Assembly (NCBI GenBank): GCA_947631435.1
Contig: CANRLM010000006.1
Location: 1 to 45,225, forward strand
Source: an uncultured Akkermansia sp.
GTDB taxonomy: Bacteria; Verrucomicrobiota; Verrucomicrobiia; Verrucomicrobiales; Akkermansiaceae
Reading direction: 5' to 3'
DNA: 45,225 nt
The number at the start of each line of letters is the position of its first letter. Positions within the stretch are counted from its first letter, which is position 1. Below are positions 1 to 7,486 of the stretch, piece after piece. The notes below the pieces were generated by a model. It was given only the letters and a program-made list of their open reading frames with translations, did no database searches and was not told the DNA's origin. The position numbers were made by a program, and so were the translations under genes.

Positions 1-77
1 CGAATCCCGCGTACATTAAAACAACGAGCCATGTAGTCGATAAACCACATGACTCTGCGATCGGGCAAGCGGGATTC
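1..77. repeat. Direct repeat copy 1 (tRNA-flank duplication)
   Basis: These 77 bases are identical to 179-255, with a repeat period of 178 bases. The unit ends inside the 3' end of the tRNA-Pro gene: positions 61-77 repeat the last 17 nt of that gene. The copy begins at the window edge, so it may extend further, and more tandem copies could lie to the left. Confidence 0.9.
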
Positions 78-166
78 TACCCGTCCCTGCTGACCGCTGC
101 GCGGTTCCCCTCGCAGAGGTTTCTGCTCGGCAGCAGGGGCGATGCTCTATCGCATCGCTCCCACTC

Positions 167-188
167 GGGTCGTGGGTTCGAATCCCGC
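167..188 (+). other. tRNA T-arm-like remnant
   Basis: This 22-base stretch is the exact reverse complement of 247-268, the T-arm region of tRNA-Pro. It can form a T stem-loop (172-176 pairs with 184-188 around TTCGAAT). No matching acceptor 5' strand is visible upstream, so it looks like the 3' half of a degraded or rearranged tRNA in the opposite orientation, not a working gene. Confidence 0.5.
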
Positions 189-255
189 GTACATTAAAAC
201 AACGAGCCATGTAGTCGATAAACCACATGACTCTGCGATCGGGCAAGCGGGATTC
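179..255. repeat. Direct repeat copy 2 (overlaps the tRNA-Pro 3' end)
   Basis: This is the second copy of the 77-base repeat also found at 1-77. Its last 17 bases are the 3' end of the functional tRNA-Pro gene. The rest is spacer and the end of the tRNA-like remnant. Duplication of a tRNA 3' end is the usual footprint of site-specific integration, but only about 100 unique bases separate the copies, and no integrase is present. Confidence 0.85.
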
Positions 256-312
256 GAACCCACGACCCCTTGCACCCCATGCAAGTGCGCTACCAGACTG
301 CGCTACTGCCCG
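239..312 (-). tRNA. tRNA-Pro (anticodon GGG)
   Basis: The 74-nt gene folds as a cloverleaf read on the minus strand. The acceptor CGGGCAG pairs with the 3' strand with one G-T pair, the anticodon stem is CTTGC/GCAAG, and the loop ATGGGGT gives anticodon GGG (reads CCC and CCU). The T arm is GTGGG-TTCGAAT-CCCGC and the discriminator base is A. CCA is not encoded. A near-consensus promoter lies upstream at 349-377. Confidence 0.93.
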
Positions 313-348
313 ATGGGAAAGGAACCGCAAAGAGGATTCCGGTGGGGG

Positions 349-377
349 AGTATAGTGGCGGATTTTGCTATTGTCAA
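349..377 (-). promoter_or_regulatory. tRNA-Pro promoter
   Basis: On the minus strand TTGACA (377-372), a 17-nt spacer and TATACT (354-349) form a near-consensus sigma-70 promoter 37 nt upstream of tRNA-Pro. Its -35 box overlaps the -35 box of the divergent argC promoter. Confidence 0.8.
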
Positions 378-399
378 CACATTTTTTTCATGCTAAACT
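371..399 (+). promoter_or_regulatory. argC promoter
   Basis: TTGTCA (371-376), a 17-nt spacer and TAAACT (394-399) lie just before argC. Only 9 nt separate the -10 box from the ATG, so the transcript would have almost no leader. The -35 box shares five bases with the tRNA-Pro -35 box on the other strand. Confidence 0.65.
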
Positions 400-408
400 C
401 GCTGCGCT

Positions 409-1452
409 ATGAGAAAGGTCAGAACAGCGGTGGTGGGAGCGAGTGGATACACCGGGCAGGAACTTCTGCGGATCCTTTTGCTCCACCCGGGTGTGGAACT
501 GGTATGTGCCACATCGCGCCAATACGCTGAGAAAAAGCTTAGCGATGTGTTCCCTCGCTTTCGCGGGGTTCCGGGGGCGGAGCTGTGCTTTTCAGCGGCG
601 GATGCCGCGGCCGTGGCGGACAGCGGAGCGGAAGCGGCCTTTCTCGCATTGCCTCACGGGGTATCCGTGGAATATGGGCGCCCCCTTGTGGAGGCGGGAT
701 TGCGGGTAATTGATCTTTCGGCAGACTTTCGTCTCAATGATCCGGCGGTATATGAGGAATTTTACGGCAAGCCGCATGCGGATGTTGAATTGCTGCGTGA
801 AGCGGTATATGGCATGCCGGAATGGCACCGCAGTGAGATCGAAAAAGCGCGTCTCGTGGGCTCCCCGGGGTGCTACCCTACGAGCATCATCCTGCCGCTC
901 GTACCCCTGCTGCGCGCCGGGCTCATCCAGCCCCAGGAGATTGTGGCATCCAGCGGCAGCGGCGTCTCTGGAGCCGGACGCAAGGCAGATGTCGCCTATC
1001 ACTTCTGCGAGTGCAATGAGAGCATGAGAGCCTACGGTGTGCCGCGGCACCGCCATCTCTCCGAAATTGAACAGGAGCTCTCCCTCGCCGCAGGCTGCCC
1101 GCTGCGCATTACCTTCATCCCCCACCTCATGCCGGTGAATACGGGGATTCTCACGACACTGGTCGCAAAACTCTCTCCCGACGCCGATGCGGAAAAGATT
1201 GGCAGGTGCTACCGGGAGGCATACGGGAACGCACCCTTCGTGAGACTGCTGGGAGACGGGATTCCCGCAGATACAAAAAACGTCACCCGCACGAATTTCG
1301 TGGACATCGGCTGGACTGTGGACGAGCGGACCGGGCGCGCGATCCTGATGAGCGCAGAGGACAACGTCATCAAGGGAGCGGGAGGACAAGGAGTGCATGC
1401 CTTCAACATCATGTTTGGCTTCCCGGAAACTACCGGACTCATGCTGCTCTGA
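409..1452 (+). CDS. argC: N-acetyl-gamma-glutamyl-phosphate reductase
   Basis: This 347-residue protein is a full-length ArgC, the NADPH-dependent enzyme that reduces N-acetylglutamyl phosphate to the semialdehyde in arginine (ornithine) biosynthesis. The N-terminus has the dinucleotide-binding signature GASGYTGQELLR. The catalytic cysteine is C155 in GSPGCYPT, and GSGVSGAG and the C-terminal KGAGGQ segment are also typical. The ATG at 409 sits 9 nt after a good promoter, which supports this start although no ribosome-binding site is visible. No other arginine gene is adjacent. The next gene, a response regulator, starts 41 nt downstream and may be co-transcribed. Confidence 0.97.
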   Translation: MRKVRTAVVGASGYTGQELLRILLLHPGVELVCATSRQYAEKKLSDVFPRFRGVPGAELCFSAADAAAVADSGAEAAFLALPHGVSVEYGRPLVEAGLRVIDLSADFRLNDPAVYEEFYGKPHADVELLREAVYGMPEWHRSEIEKARLVGSPGCYPTSIILPLVPLLRAGLIQPQEIVASSGSGVSGAGRKADVAYHFCECNESMRAYGVPRHRHLSEIEQELSLAAGCPLRITFIPHLMPVNTGILTTLVAKLSPDADAEKIGRCYREAYGNAPFVRLLGDGIPADTKNVTRTNFVDIGWTVDERTGRAILMSAEDNVIKGAGGQGVHAFNIMFGFPETTGLMLL

Positions 1453-1493
1453 CTTTCCCCTTTTTTCAACGCAAACTTCACCGGCCCGATACC

Positions 1494-2891
1494 ATGAAAT
1501 CGGTTCTTCTCATTGTGGATGACGAGCGCGCGACCCGCAGCGTTCTCAGTCAGGCCCTGGAGGAGACCTACGAAGTGTACAGCGCGGCAAATGGGAAAGC
1601 TGCGCGAGCTGTGCTTGAAAGCGAGCCGGTGGACATCCTGCTCACTGATCTGCGGCTGGGTGGTGAAAGCGGCATGGATCTCATTGACCACGCGAAGCAG
1701 CTGGAGCATCCTCCCACCTGTATCATGATGACTGCCTACGGTAGTCGCGACACCGCTGCTGAAGCGAAAAAGCACGGAGCCTACTACTTCCTGACCAAAC
1801 CTCTGAATCTGGATGAGGTGGAGCTTCTGCTGCGCCGCGCCGAACAAGCGAGAAAGCTGGAAGCAAGCAATCTTGAGCTCACCCGGCAACTGCGCCCGAC
1901 CCAGGGGCTGGATGCCATGCTGGGAACGAGTCCCGCCATGCGAGCGATCTTCGACCGCATCCGCCAGATAGCGCCTGCCAATGCTACCGTGCTCATCGAG
2001 GGAGAAACGGGCACCGGCAAGGAACTCGTTGCACGCGCGCTCCATTCCCTCTCTCCCCGCAGCAAGAGTGGCGGTAAATTCGTGGCAGTCAACTGCGCCG
2101 CCCTCTCCCCGCAGCTCATGGAAAGCGAGCTCTTCGGTCACGAAAAAGGCGCCTTCACAAACGCCATGCAGCGGCGCATCGGTCGTTTTGAAGAAGCCAA
2201 CGGAGGAACTCTTTTTCTGGATGAAATCGGGGAAATGGATATACCGACGCAAGTGAAGCTTCTCCGTGTGCTGGCCGAGCGCTGCATCGAACGCGTCGGC
2301 AGCAATGAATCCATTCCGGTGGACGTGCGTATCGTTGCTGCTACCAACCGTGATCTACAGGCCATGGTGGATGCCGGGCAGTTCCGTCTCGATCTTTACC
2401 AGAGACTCAATGTCGTAGACCTGCATCTGCCTCCACTCCGCGAACGTGCCGAGGATATCGTACTCATGGCAAATGCCTTTGTGCACAGCATCGGAGAGGA
2501 AAATAACAGGCCGAATCTGCGCCTCAGCCGGACGGCTCTCGAGCTGTTGCGCCATTACGATTGGCCGGGGAATGTGCGCCAACTCCGTTCCGCGATTGAG
2601 CACGGCGTCATTCTGTGCGAGGGAGAAAGCATCACCCCGGCAGACTTGCCGGACTTCCTGAACAAACGCAACTTACCGCCGGAACAGGAGAAGGCGGTCA
2701 GAACAGTTCCCTTACCCGCGGAGGAATTCAATCTCGACCGTTTGATCCATACCACCATCCTGCGCGCGCTGGAAACCACGAACGGCAATCGCAGCGCAGC
2801 AGCCAAGCTGTTGGGCATCGATCGTCGAACCCTCCAACGTCACCTTACCGCCCCTCCGCAGCATCACACAACTTCTACCCAAAAACCATGA
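1494..2891 (+). CDS. NtrC-type sigma-54-dependent response regulator
   Basis: This 465-residue protein has the three-part NtrC layout. A receiver domain (about 1-120) carries acidic residues D9 and D10 and phospho-acceptor D52. An AAA+ domain has Walker A GETGTGKE near 170-177 and the Walker B-like segment GTLFLDEIGEM. A Fis-type helix-turn-helix occupies the C-terminus (about 424-449). It would activate sigma-54 promoters after phosphorylation by an unseen histidine kinase. The GAFTGA loop that touches sigma-54 reads GAFTNA here (219-224). The start at 1494 is chosen because the receiver begins there. The stop overlaps the xseB start by four bases (ATGA). The target genes are unknown. Confidence 0.92.
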   Translation: MKSVLLIVDDERATRSVLSQALEETYEVYSAANGKAARAVLESEPVDILLTDLRLGGESGMDLIDHAKQLEHPPTCIMMTAYGSRDTAAEAKKHGAYYFLTKPLNLDEVELLLRRAEQARKLEASNLELTRQLRPTQGLDAMLGTSPAMRAIFDRIRQIAPANATVLIEGETGTGKELVARALHSLSPRSKSGGKFVAVNCAALSPQLMESELFGHEKGAFTNAMQRRIGRFEEANGGTLFLDEIGEMDIPTQVKLLRVLAERCIERVGSNESIPVDVRIVAATNRDLQAMVDAGQFRLDLYQRLNVVDLHLPPLRERAEDIVLMANAFVHSIGEENNRPNLRLSRTALELLRHYDWPGNVRQLRSAIEHGVILCEGESITPADLPDFLNKRNLPPEQEKAVRTVPLPAEEFNLDRLIHTTILRALETTNGNRSAAAKLLGIDRRTLQRHLTAPPQHHTTSTQKP

Positions 2892-3172
2892 GCACCCAAA
2901 CCGACAAAAAGGCACCCGCCAGCTTTGAGACAGCCATGAAGCGTCTCGAAAACATTGTGGAAGAACTCGATTCCCCTGATACCGAGCTGGAGAAGGTCAT
3001 TTCTCTCGTAGAAGAGGGACTCTCCCTGATTCGCAACAGTCGTGATATGCTGAAAAATGCCGAGGAGCGCATCCGTATCCTCGAGAACTCTCAGACCAAC
3101 GAGGAAGTTCCAATTCCTCAAGATTCTCAAAAACAAGCATCCGCCCGGGAAGATGGATTCTCCTTGCTCTAA
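2888..3172 (+). CDS. xseB: Exodeoxyribonuclease VII small subunit
   Basis: This 94-residue protein matches XseB, the small helical subunit of exonuclease VII, which degrades single-stranded DNA. The conserved core is the segment FETAMKRLENIVEELDS followed by ELEKVISLVEEGLSLI; it forms the two-helix hairpin that packs on XseA. The C-terminal 25 residues are polar and probably disordered. It is translationally linked on both sides: its ATG overlaps the regulator's stop, and its last 20 bases overlap dxs. The xseB-dxs order is common in bacteria. xseA is not in the window. Confidence 0.93.
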   Translation: MSTQTDKKAPASFETAMKRLENIVEELDSPDTELEKVISLVEEGLSLIRNSRDMLKNAEERIRILENSQTNEEVPIPQDSQKQASAREDGFSLL

Positions 3173-5054
3173 AACCACTCTTCCGCCGCTGCTCTCCGGC
3201 ATCCATTCTCCGGCGGATGTCAAAGCCCTCCCGGAGGAGAGCCTTGGCGCACTCGCCTCTGAGATTCGGCAGGTGCTCATCAATACGCTTTCCCGCACCG
3301 GCGGACACCTGGCGCCAAATTTGGGAGTTGTGGAACTGAGCATTGCCCTCCATCGCGTTTTTGAAACCCCGAAGGATAAAATCCTCTTTGATGTTTCCCA
3401 CCAGAGCTATGTGCATAAGATGCTCACCGGGCGAGCAGAAAGAATTGGCAGCATTCGGCAATTTGACGGCATCTCCGGCTTCATGAAGCGCAGCGAATCT
3501 CCGCATGACGCCTATGGCGCAGGGCATGCGGGCACAGCTCTTTCCGCCGCCCTCGGCATAGCTGCCGCGCGTGATCTTGCCGGCGAGGATTACCATGTCG
3601 TTGCCGTTGCCGGAGACGGCGCCTTCACTTGCGGCACAACGCTGGAAGCTCTCAACAATATTTCAACCACAACTCGGCGGTTTATCGTTGTTCTCAATGA
3701 TAACGAATGGAGCATCGATAAAAACGTAGGAGCCCTCTCCCGGTATTTTTCCTCTCTGCAGGAAACCCAGGCCTACACCTGGTTGAAAGAGCGAGCGAAT
3801 TATTTTCTCAAAAATCTCGCGGGCGACAAGACGCGCGAGCAGGCTGTACGCCTCATGACCGCTGCTCGGAGCCTCATTTCCCCTCTGAGTTTTTTCCGCG
3901 AACTGGGCCTTACCTACTACGGACCCATTGATGGACACGACACACGCCGCCTCATCCGAGCCCTGCGCATCATAGCACGGCTGCACGAACCTGCAATTTT
4001 GCACATCATTACCCGCAAGGGACGTGGCTATGAACCCGCCGTGCAAAACCCCACCAAGTTCCACGGGGTGGGCGGCTACGATGTCCTCAGTGGAGCTACT
4101 CCAAAGAGCAACAGCCTGACCTATTCCGAGGTCTTCGGTCGATGTCTGTCCCGACTCGCGGAAAAAGATGAAAAAATTCTCGCCCTCACCGCTGCCATGC
4201 CAAGCGGTACCAGGCTGGATACCTTTCGAGCCAGCCACCCGCAGCGTTTTTTTGATGTCGGCATCGCAGAAGAGCACGCCGCTCTCTTCTCCTGTGGTCT
4301 GGCTTCGCAAGGGTTCAAGCCCTTCCTTGCCATTTACTCTACCTTCATGCAGAGGTGCATCGATATGATTGAACACGACGCAGCCCTGCAAAATCTCCCG
4401 GTTCGTTTCTGCATGGATCGCGCCGGTCTCTCTCCGGACGACGGGCCGACGCACCACGGACTTTTCGACATCGCAATGCTACGAGCCATCCCCGGACTTG
4501 TCATGATGCAGCCGAAGGATGAAGCTGAGCTCTGCCACATGCTCGCCACCATGCAGGGAATCTGCGATACCCCCAGCTCCATCCGCTACCCGAGGGGGCC
4601 TGGTGAGGGCGTACCCATTCCGGAGGAGCCGACGCCCCTTCCCATTGGCAAGGCAGAGGTAATCGCGAGTTCCGGTCAGGATACTGTGGCGCTCGTCGCC
4701 CTCGGCAATATGAACCGCACTGCCGCGCAGATCAGAAAACTGCTGCTGGAACGAGGCATCTCGAGTTCTCTCATCAACGCCCGTTTTATCAAGCCTCTGG
4801 ATGAAATTTGTCTCACGGAACAGGCACGCCGCTGCCGTCTGATTGTCACGCTGGAAGATCACGTGGTAACGGGAGGATTCGGCTCGGCAGTGGAGCAACT
4901 CCTGATCCGCGAGCGCTGCGGGGCAGACATTCTTTGCATTGGCTGGCCGGATGCCTTCGTGGAACACGGTAGCTCGGATCTCCTCATCAAACGCTATGGG
5001 CTTACCACGGATTCTATCCTTTCTCGTATCCTGCACCGCCTCGGCGTAGAATAA
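3153..5054 (+). CDS. dxs: 1-deoxy-D-xylulose-5-phosphate synthase
   Basis: This 633-residue protein is a full-length DXS, the thiamine-diphosphate enzyme that joins pyruvate and glyceraldehyde 3-phosphate in the first step of the MEP isoprenoid pathway. It has the TPP-binding GDGAFTCG...NDNEWSI segment, the N-terminal SHQSYVHK and GAGHAGTALS motifs, the catalytic glutamate in DVGIAEEHA, and the domain III transketolase C-terminal region. GDGAFTCG has F and C where most DXS proteins have GDGAMTAG. The ATG at 3153 (MDSPCSK) gives the normal length and lies inside xseB. recO starts 19 nt after the stop. Confidence 0.96.
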   Translation: MDSPCSKTTLPPLLSGIHSPADVKALPEESLGALASEIRQVLINTLSRTGGHLAPNLGVVELSIALHRVFETPKDKILFDVSHQSYVHKMLTGRAERIGSIRQFDGISGFMKRSESPHDAYGAGHAGTALSAALGIAAARDLAGEDYHVVAVAGDGAFTCGTTLEALNNISTTTRRFIVVLNDNEWSIDKNVGALSRYFSSLQETQAYTWLKERANYFLKNLAGDKTREQAVRLMTAARSLISPLSFFRELGLTYYGPIDGHDTRRLIRALRIIARLHEPAILHIITRKGRGYEPAVQNPTKFHGVGGYDVLSGATPKSNSLTYSEVFGRCLSRLAEKDEKILALTAAMPSGTRLDTFRASHPQRFFDVGIAEEHAALFSCGLASQGFKPFLAIYSTFMQRCIDMIEHDAALQNLPVRFCMDRAGLSPDDGPTHHGLFDIAMLRAIPGLVMMQPKDEAELCHMLATMQGICDTPSSIRYPRGPGEGVPIPEEPTPLPIGKAEVIASSGQDTVALVALGNMNRTAAQIRKLLLERGISSSLINARFIKPLDEICLTEQARRCRLIVTLEDHVVTGGFGSAVEQLLIRERCGADILCIGWPDAFVEHGSSDLLIKRYGLTTDSILSRILHRLGVE

Positions 5055-5073
5055 ATCTTTCTCCTCCTGCCCC

Positions 5074-5628
5074 GTGAACGCACGTGATACCGGCACCGTG
5101 TTGCGTCTTTACCCCTATGGCGATCATGGGGCGATAATCTGCTGGAGCACCGTACGGCATAGTATCCTGCGCACCGTCTCACGAAATGCCTTCAAACCGG
5201 GGGTCGGCATCAATGGCGTGGTCGACCTCTTTCACGAGTGCGAAATAATCTATCGCATCCCCCGCCGCGGCGAACTCTGCAACCTCGTTTCCGCCGAACT
5301 TATCACCCCTCGCCTTCCCTTGCGGGGGAATATTATGCGACTTCGCATGGCAGCGTACATGACCCGCCTTCTGCTGCGCACCGTGGAACCTGGTGAGGAG
5401 GATCCCCGCTGGCATGAGCTCATCTCCAAAGCTCTCGACTACACCGCCACTGCCGCGCCTGACTCCGGGACCATCTTGCATTTTGAGAAACGTCTCGCAG
5501 AATTGCACGGGTTGCTGTCTCCTAAATTGCCGGCCTATCGTGCCCTGCAGGAGCATTTCACTCATCTTCCCCCCGGCAGGGAGGAGCTTATCTCCCGCCT
5601 TGCCAATGCTCCGGGACAAACTCATTAG
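5074..5628 (+). CDS. recO: RecO-like DNA repair protein, short form
   Basis: The 184-residue product resembles RecO, which loads RecA with RecR in the RecFOR gap-repair pathway. Residues 5-75 match the N-terminal OB-fold region (a TGTVLRLYPYGDHGAI start, then a HECEIIY strand and an E-L segment), followed by a helical part. It is clearly shorter than typical RecO (about 240) and has no Cys4 zinc finger. It starts with GTG at 5074, because the OB-fold begins there. Its position after dxs suggests co-transcription. The family call rests on weak motifs, so a diverged or reduced RecO is the best guess. Confidence 0.62.
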   Translation: MNARDTGTVLRLYPYGDHGAIICWSTVRHSILRTVSRNAFKPGVGINGVVDLFHECEIIYRIPRRGELCNLVSAELITPRLPLRGNIMRLRMAAYMTRLLLRTVEPGEEDPRWHELISKALDYTATAAPDSGTILHFEKRLAELHGLLSPKLPAYRALQEHFTHLPPGREELISRLANAPGQTH

Positions 5629-5767
5629 GAAATGCGTTTGCCCTTGCTGATGATCACAACAATCGTATGTAGATTTTTTCCCCTCTTTGAGCGTATGGCG
5701 AAACAAATGCTTGAATTCCGGGGAAGAAAAAGCCAGACTGGCGGAGGTCTGGATAAGCCCGCCGGAT

Positions 5768-6001
5768 ATGTATAAGAAGAATTCCTACTACGAAACTCTC
5801 ACAGACGCACTGGAACACCCGGAACTCTACAAGGTATGCTCCGTTTGCGGATGCGTACTGCGTTCCAACGAAGAGGATTGTGCGTATTGTTCCGGCTACC
5901 GCTTCAATACTGAAGCCGAAGTCGTATCCAACACTGCCCTGGACCAGCTCGCACACCCTTTCGAGCGTGTAATCAACCCGGTTTCTTCTGCCTATGATTG
6001 A
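5768..6001 (+). CDS. Small zinc-ribbon-like protein, unknown function
   Basis: The ATG at 5768 gives a 77-residue protein (MYKKNSYYETL...). A longer version from TTG at 5687 is possible but has no supporting motif. The middle carries two cysteine pairs, CSVCGC and CAYC, about 13 residues apart, like a treble-clef or zinc-ribbon knuckle. The rest is acidic and has no membrane segment. It converges with nadD and overlaps its 3' end by 10 bases. No function can be assigned. A nucleic-acid or protein contact role would be typical of such a fold. Confidence 0.65.
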   Translation: MYKKNSYYETLTDALEHPELYKVCSVCGCVLRSNEEDCAYCSGYRFNTEAEVVSNTALDQLAHPFERVINPVSSAYD

Positions 6002-6591
6002 AAATTGGCGGTAATTGAATTGTCCGCCAGAAATTTCTCCAGCAATCTCTGCACAGGATGCGGCAACCACCCCTCCGGCAGAGGAGCACGAGAAAGCAGT
6101 CTCTGCCGTATGAGGGTGGCAGATACCGGCAACTCCGCTTCCTCCACAAAAATAGCGCGTACGCCCGGACGAGGCAGCAGCGGCTGCTCCCCGCGGTGAT
6201 ACACGATGAACGTGACCAACTCCGCCAAATAATCCGGTCGCGCCCACAGATGCAACTCGCGCCACGAATCACCTCCCATCAACCAGAATAGCTCGTCACC
6301 CGGATGCTCACCCCGCCACGCCTCAACTAAACGCCAACTCAGGCTGGGCGGCGGAAACTGCAAATCCTTCTCCGATACCTCTGCCCACGGCAGGTGCTCC
6401 ACCGCCGCGCGCAACATAGCAAGCCGTTGCTCCGCCGTGAAGAGGGTACTCCCCTCAGATTTGAAAGGAGAACGAGCGGCGGGTAGAAAAACGACACGCT
6501 GCACTCCGGCTTTTCCAAGCGCAGCCTCCGCAATTGCCAAATGTCCGGCATGCACCGGGTCAAAACTCCCCCCAAAGAGGCAACACTTCAT
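5992..6591 (-). CDS. nadD: Nicotinate-nucleotide adenylyltransferase
   Basis: This 199-residue protein is a NadD-type nucleotidyltransferase, which makes deamido-NAD from nicotinate mononucleotide and ATP. The N-terminal GGSFDPVHAGHLAIAE segment has the T/HxGH ATP-binding motif. The C-terminal SATLIRQRL is the ISSTxIR-type signature, and FWLMGGDSW matches the conserved substrate-loop region. It starts four bases after the stop of the upstream M23 peptidase gene, so the two probably share the promoter at 7289-7317. Length and motifs are normal. Confidence 0.95.
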   Translation of the reverse strand: MKCCLFGGSFDPVHAGHLAIAEAALGKAGVQRVVFLPAARSPFKSEGSTLFTAEQRLAMLRAAVEHLPWAEVSEKDLQFPPPSLSWRLVEAWRGEHPGDELFWLMGGDSWRELHLWARPDYLAELVTFIVYHRGEQPLLPRPGVRAIFVEEAELPVSATLIRQRLLSRAPLPEGWLPHPVQRLLEKFLADNSITANFQS

Positions 6592-6595
6592 GGCA

Positions 6596-7282
6596 TCACA
6601 GTCCCTCAGTGTCTTTGTACGGCAGGAAGCAACCTATCGGCAGACGCACCTCCCTGCTTTCCGGCTTCAACCGACGGTAATGCTCGATGAAGCGGGAAAG
6701 ATGCCCGTAGTTGCGCGCTGTCTTGGGAATCCCCTGCTGCCCGCAGTTAACCAATACGTTAAAATGCAACTCTGCATGCAGATGGGCAGGATACATTCCC
6801 CCGTTTGTGCCAATGGTACCAACGCGCTCCCCGCGTTTCACGATCTGCCCCGTCTTCACGCTGATGCTCCCAAGGTGTCCATAAAGCGTCTGGCAGCAAA
6901 GGACCTTGTTAGTCTTCGGATCCCGGAAAGCGTGGCGCACTATCACTACCTTTCCCCAGCGCCCGCGTGCATCCGACGCATACGTCACCAACCCCGTACC
7001 TACCGTGTAAACAGGATCGCCATCGTCGGTATTGCCCCCTCCGTTGCCGTTCCAATCTTCCCCCATGTGACGCGGCATATTCAACCGTAATCCGCGAGAT
7101 TTATAATAACCCTCCCCGTCAGGCTTTCCCACCGGATAATCAAAGCCATCTGCCAATGGTACCATCGCCCATCGCCCATCCGGTGTCGTTTTAGCCATTG
7201 TCGCCGCCTGCGCAGAGTTGCCTCCACAAATTGCGAAAACAGCCACCAGCACCGGCGCGAGGTATTGCTTGATGCCCACCAT
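6596..7282 (-). CDS. Exported M23 (LytM-type) metallopeptidase
   Basis: The 228-residue protein begins with a signal peptide (about 1-26, cleavage near AQA-ATM). The mature part is an M23 peptidase domain with zinc ligands in RHMGEDW (H and D) and HLHAELHF (HxH), plus the usual loop YGHLGSISVKTGQIVKRGERVGTIG seen in parts. Family members cut peptidoglycan cross-bridges in the periplasm. An insert around NGNGGGNTDDGDP is rich in glycine and acidic residues. The ATG at 7282 lies six bases after a -10 box, so the mRNA is probably leaderless. It is co-transcribed with nadD. Confidence 0.9.
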   Translation of the reverse strand: MVGIKQYLAPVLVAVFAICGGNSAQAATMAKTTPDGRWAMVPLADGFDYPVGKPDGEGYYKSRGLRLNMPRHMGEDWNGNGGGNTDDGDPVYTVGTGLVTYASDARGRWGKVVIVRHAFRDPKTNKVLCCQTLYGHLGSISVKTGQIVKRGERVGTIGTNGGMYPAHLHAELHFNVLVNCGQQGIPKTARNYGHLSRFIEHYRRLKPESREVRLPIGCFLPYKDTEGL

Positions 7283-7288
7283 AGATTC

Positions 7289-7317
7289 ATCCTATCACAT
7301 CTTCCGGGGTATGGCAA
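7289..7317 (-). promoter_or_regulatory. Promoter of M23 peptidase-nadD
   Basis: The minus strand reads TTGCCA (7317-7312), a 17-nt spacer and TAGGAT (7294-7289), with an extended -10 (TGTGATAGGAT). The ATG follows after 6 nt, so transcription should start at or next to the first codon. Confidence 0.75.
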
Positions 7318-7325
7318 GCACCTTC

Positions 7326-7356
7326 CAGAGCAAACGCATTTAAGAGAAGTACGAAG
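7326..7356. repeat. Short relic resembling the intergenic repeat family
   Basis: The stretch GAGCAAACGCATTTAAG (7328 onward) and a following AAGTACGAAG recur in other gaps: CGCAAACGCATTTAAG is at 33046-33061, and AAGTACGAAG is at 15143-15152. It probably is a decayed end of the repeat family described at 29561-29786. Confidence 0.45.
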
Positions 7357-7425
7357 CCAATCTTCGCCTGCTCTTCTCTTCTTTACCCCGGCTTTCGCTT
7401 CGCAAAGACGCGCGTTTCTTCACTC

Positions 7426-7454
7426 TTGACACCGCATGGAAAGAATCCTACAAT
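7426..7454 (+). promoter_or_regulatory. kbl-sdaA promoter
   Basis: TTGACA (7426-7431), a 17-nt spacer and TACAAT (7449-7454) are nearly consensus. The leader would be about 25 nt, longer than for most genes in this window. Confidence 0.8.
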
Positions 7455-7486
7455 GCACGTGTTGACATCCATCAGCTTCTTGTCCT

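Noticed and set aside
1..255. CRISPR array
   Set aside because: There are only two copies, 77 bases long, with an overlapping tRNA gene and no cas genes.
592..1398. Long minus-strand reading frame inside argC
   Set aside because: It is antisense to argC, which has clear family motifs; the frame has none.
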